Assembly: GCA_938040915.1 (NCBI GenBank)
Contig: CALHZE010000301.1
Location: forward strand, 1-22,132
Origin: an uncultured Bacteroidia bacterium
Lineage (GTDB): Bacteria > Bacteroidota > Bacteroidia > Bacteroidales > CAJPTX01
Reading direction: 5' to 3'
Length of the DNA stretch: 22,132 bases
How positions within the stretch are numbered: the stretch's first letter is position 1; each line of letters begins with the position of its first letter. Position numbers and translations under genes: made by a program. This document shows positions 20,201 through 22,132 of this stretch, piece after piece. Below the pieces are notes generated by a model. The model had not been told where the DNA came from. It worked only from the letters and a program-made list of their open reading frames with translations, and did no database searches.

Positions 20201-22132
20201 CGCCGACAAGCAGAAATATCAGGCAGGTGAAACCGCAGAGATCGCTGTGCCGACCCCACTCGGGGGGACGCTCCTCCTCTCGGTAGAAAATGGTGCTTCG
20301 GTGCTTAAAAACGAATGGCTCGAGGCTACGGCAGGCGAAACGCGTATTAAGCTCCCCATTACAGCGGAGATGGCGCCTAACGTTTATGCTAATGTGACCT
20401 TGTTGCAACCATACGGGCAGACTGCCAACGACTTGCCACTGCGTATGTATGGGGCGATCCCCCTTATGGTTGAGAATCCGCAATCGCGTCTCGAACCGGT
20501 AATTGAGGCACCGAGCGAGGTGCGTCCGGAGTCGCAAGTAGAGTTCTCTGTAAAGGAGAAGAGTGGTAAAGCGATGAGCTTCACGCTCGCCGTGGTCGAC
20601 GAGGGGTTGTTGGATCTTACCAACTTCCGTACGCCCGACCCGTGGAAATTCTTCTTTGAGCGTCAGGCGCTCGGCGTGAACACAATGGATCTCTTTGATA
20701 ATGTGATCGGTGCTTACGCCGGACGCATTGCTGGGGTGCTCAGTGTCGGTGGGGGAATGGAAGATATGATGGCGATGAAGATGGGAGGCGCAGCAGAAGA
20801 CAACCCAATGTCGAACCGCTTTACTCCGATCGTCCGCTACTTTGGTCCGTTTGACATCAAGGCAAAGGAAACCAAGAAGATTAGTTTCCAAATGCCGAAT
20901 TATATCGGCTCGGTGCGCATCATGGCTGTAGCTTCCAACCAAGGGGCTTATGGGGCAAGTGAACAGACCATGGCGGTGCGTAATGCCTTGATGGTACAGG
21001 CTACCTTGCCGCGTATCTTAGCGCCGAACGAAGATGTCGTCTTGCCGGTTACGGTCTTTGCGATGAAGAATAACGTGCAGTCGGTAGCCGTGCGCCTCGA
21101 AACGAATGACCTGTTGCAGATTACGGGCAATGCGCAAGAGGCTATCTCCTTTAAGGGCGAGGGTGACCAAGTGGTGAACTTCCGAGTTCGGACGCCCCAA
21201 CAGACCGGCATCGCGACAGTCAAGGTGATTGCCGAGGGGAATGGCGAGCGTTCGGAGTATGCGGTAGCTATCGAGGTGCGTAACCCGAACCCAGAGATTC
21301 GTCGCACTGAGGTTAAGCGTGTTGAGGGCGGTAAGAGTGTTACGGTGAGTGGCGCTAATATGGGCAATGTCGACGTCAAGCGTTGTGATGTAGAAGTGAG
21401 CAGTCTGCCAGCACTCTCGCTCCGTAACAAATTGGTTTATATGGAAAGTTACCCACATGCTTGCCTAGAGCAGCAGACCTCGCGCGCCTTTGTACAAATG
21501 CTCTACCCAGAGCTAGCACAAGTCTCGCCCGCAGAAAAAGATTCGCTCTCTAAGCAGGTGAAGGCGTTTATCGCACGTGTGTCACAGTTCCAGTTGCCGA
21601 ATGGCGGCTTTACGTTGTGGCCGAACATGTCGATGCCCAACTATTGGGTAACTTCCTACGTGGGGCACTTCCTACAAGAGGCGAAGAACCGCGGTTACAA
21701 CGTCTCACCTAACATCATTTCGAGTTGGAAACGTTATCAACAGAACGAAGCCAATAGCTGGTCGCCGAAGCGTTCGTATGACAATACGGATCTCGCACAG
21801 GCTTACCGTCTCTACACATTGGCGCTTGCAGGGAGTGCACAAATGGGGGTTATGAACCGCCTCCGCGATGTGAAGGAGCTCTCGGTTGCCGCGCGTTGGC
21901 GTTTGGCTACGGCTTACGAAGTGGCGGGGGCTAAGAATGCGGGTGAGAAGCTCATCGCCTCGCTGACAACCAGTGTCAATCGGGCAGAGGTATATATTAA
22001 CTTCGGGTCGGAATTGCGAGACAAGGCGATGTTGCTTGAGAGTCTGACGCGTCTCAAGAAGATGGAGCAGGCAATGCAGACATTGCAAGCACTCGCGGCG
22101 GATATGAGTGGTAGCAAATGGCTCAGTACACA
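17238..22132 (+). CDS. Alpha-2-macroglobulin family protein, 3' end outside the window
   Basis: The frame stays open from ATG 17238 to the right edge, 1631 codons; members in this phylum run to nearly 2000. Bacterial macroglobulins sit in the envelope and trap attacking proteases. Residues 9-30 form a membrane anchor or uncleaved signal (SLIAYAAIALVLVAFVLAA) without a lipobox. Successive MG-type beta domains follow, including the conserved LYGERGVWRPGDTLHLTLIL (MG2-like, about 628-647) and the core LAVVDEGLLDLT (about 1117-1128). The thioester motif is intact: CLEQ at 1409-1412, in YPHACLEQQTSRAF, where the more usual residue before Cys is Gly. A short Asp/Tyr-rich tract lies at 475-499, just before ERDNPC. 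Bacterial homologues often neighbour a penicillin-binding protein 1C gene; whether that follows here is beyond the edge. Upstream asd is 19 bases away. Confidence 0.92.
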   Translation, partial: MSNKYLTKRSLIAYAAIALVLVAFVLAAIFYRGRGTRGVHSTFDIQPYISAYTAGVLSKTSSIQVVFARDVAPEGSIGQSADKGLLKLSPKVKGTLLWTNARTLEFTPAEGLESNQLYEVHVALEDLFENLPKEASEFVYSFQTIRQRASFSDLYIHLEGNGSQRARATLRGELSFADVVSLDEVKQGLSLKQGSAPVTLEVEQGTTERDFRILSAPLSSEDNCVLSFDGKHLDIDRNLEEEVTYPAANPFLPYASSVREDEQQFVRLFFSQPLDPSQDFRGMVYGEDLRDVRVKIDGNVMDVYFGNHLEGEFTLNLAEGIRAVGGDRLRGVRSFNVEFTGNKPNVEFLQTGTILPATGQVQIPFRAVGLKGVDVEVYQIFESNMGQYFQTNSLGSSYVSELRRVGRRIFRKTLMLDGLATGKKDNVYALDLSQVMQLEPGAMYRVSLNMRRCLADYGCDEKCELVPLENIPTSDAYSDYDDDYSDYGYYDYDWDERDNPCHDYYYAYRGKKWTNILVSNIGLIGKRNGNTSLRVFATSLTEGKPLSGVQLKLLDYQLQELGAGTSDADGMVEFAAVEGRDPFLVIAQQGVQRSYLPVQQQNALSYSTFDVGGNVLKRGLQGYLYGERGVWRPGDTLHLTLILEDKLQSLPENHPVEFTLYNSRGQMVDRKVVPGNPFNMYSYMPVTAPDAPTGSYNLVATVGKARFSKSLRVETVKPNRLKVNLTFFDDILRADQRSNFQLESHWLHGAPARNLKADITVRLSAAETSFKGFDDYVFTDVSKEFDSYEFEAADERLDENGECRSSLFIRSVRGASGMLNATFRTRVHEDGGDYSMNISSKKLSPYTAYVGLQQPKSDRYYIETDKDQTFKVVAVDEYGQPLSNQHLKYSVYKLQWSWWWEHSRSDLASYINSRSANLIASGDLYSDGRGAANFDVRVDYPSWGRYLVRVVNTESGHVAADVVYWDWPASRERTADRAMSGSTVLALTADKQKYQAGETAEIAVPTPLGGTLLLSVENGASVLKNEWLEATAGETRIKLPITAEMAPNVYANVTLLQPYGQTANDLPLRMYGAIPLMVENPQSRLEPVIEAPSEVRPESQVEFSVKEKSGKAMSFTLAVVDEGLLDLTNFRTPDPWKFFFERQALGVNTMDLFDNVIGAYAGRIAGVLSVGGGMEDMMAMKMGGAAEDNPMSNRFTPIVRYFGPFDIKAKETKKISFQMPNYIGSVRIMAVASNQGAYGASEQTMAVRNALMVQATLPRILAPNEDVVLPVTVFAMKNNVQSVAVRLETNDLLQITGNAQEAISFKGEGDQVVNFRVRTPQQTGIATVKVIAEGNGERSEYAVAIEVRNPNPEIRRTEVKRVEGGKSVTVSGANMGNVDVKRCDVEVSSLPALSLRNKLVYMESYPHACLEQQTSRAFVQMLYPELAQVSPAEKDSLSKQVKAFIARVSQFQLPNGGFTLWPNMSMPNYWVTSYVGHFLQEAKNRGYNVSPNIISSWKRYQQNEANSWSPKRSYDNTDLAQAYRLYTLALAGSAQMGVMNRLRDVKELSVAARWRLATAYEVAGAKNAGEKLIASLTTSVNRAEVYINFGSELRDKAMLLESLTRLKKMEQAMQTLQALAADMSGSKWLST

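Noticed and set aside
19950..20942. Minus-strand open frame of 330 codons inside the macroglobulin gene
   Set aside because: The macroglobulin frame runs through without a stop and carries conserved family motifs. The antisense product shows no domain or signal.

Overview
The window looks like the chromosome of a member of the Bacteroidetes, most likely a Porphyromonas-type bacterium. Start regions repeatedly show the Bacteroidetes -7 element (TAnnTTTG), sometimes with a TTTG-like element about 19 bases upstream. Shine-Dalgarno sites are weak. The gene set fits: secreted C10 and M16 peptidases, DUF4369/TlpA lipoproteins, a large alpha-2-macroglobulin and a CoA-transferase of the fatty-acid end-product type. 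The moderately high G+C of most genes points to a higher-GC lineage than P. gingivalis; genus and species are inference.

Layout. Positions 1-3342 hold a SpoIIE-type Ser phosphatase (C-terminal end only), ftsY and rimO (stop and start overlapping), then a promoter and a two-gene Hpt-STAS unit. From 3526 to 4839 lies an acetyl-CoA hydrolase/CoA-transferase, closed by a hairpin that can terminate in both directions. A 330-base spacer and a convergent PAP2 phosphatase (minus strand) follow. Divergent from it runs an overlapping three-gene unit: DUF3467 protein, GT-C membrane glycosyltransferase with TPRs, and GT2 glycosyltransferase (5985-9029).

The accessory part is 9031-11500. It holds an AT-rich pair, a C10 (streptopain-family) lipoprotein protease and a translationally coupled unknown lipoprotein. 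The pair is flanked by a direct repeat: a 123-base, about 94% identical copy of the second gene's 3' end lies upstream of the protease promoter. This is a relic of an earlier copy or of a recombination event. Downstream come an M16 peptidase, a 5' fragment of a C5 DNA methyltransferase, a TlpA-like thioredoxin lipoprotein, asd, and an alpha-2-macroglobulin that runs off the right edge.

How the genes fit together. The left end combines a PP2C phosphatase, an Hpt phosphotransfer protein and an anti-sigma-antagonist-like STAS protein. These are the parts of the HptB-HsbR-HsbA partner-switching pathway of Pseudomonas, here split by the housekeeping ftsY-rimO pair. The right half is rich in envelope and secreted proteins: proteases, a protease-trapping macroglobulin, a thiol-disulfide lipoprotein and glycosyltransferases. 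No tRNA, rRNA, CRISPR array, transposase or integrase was seen.
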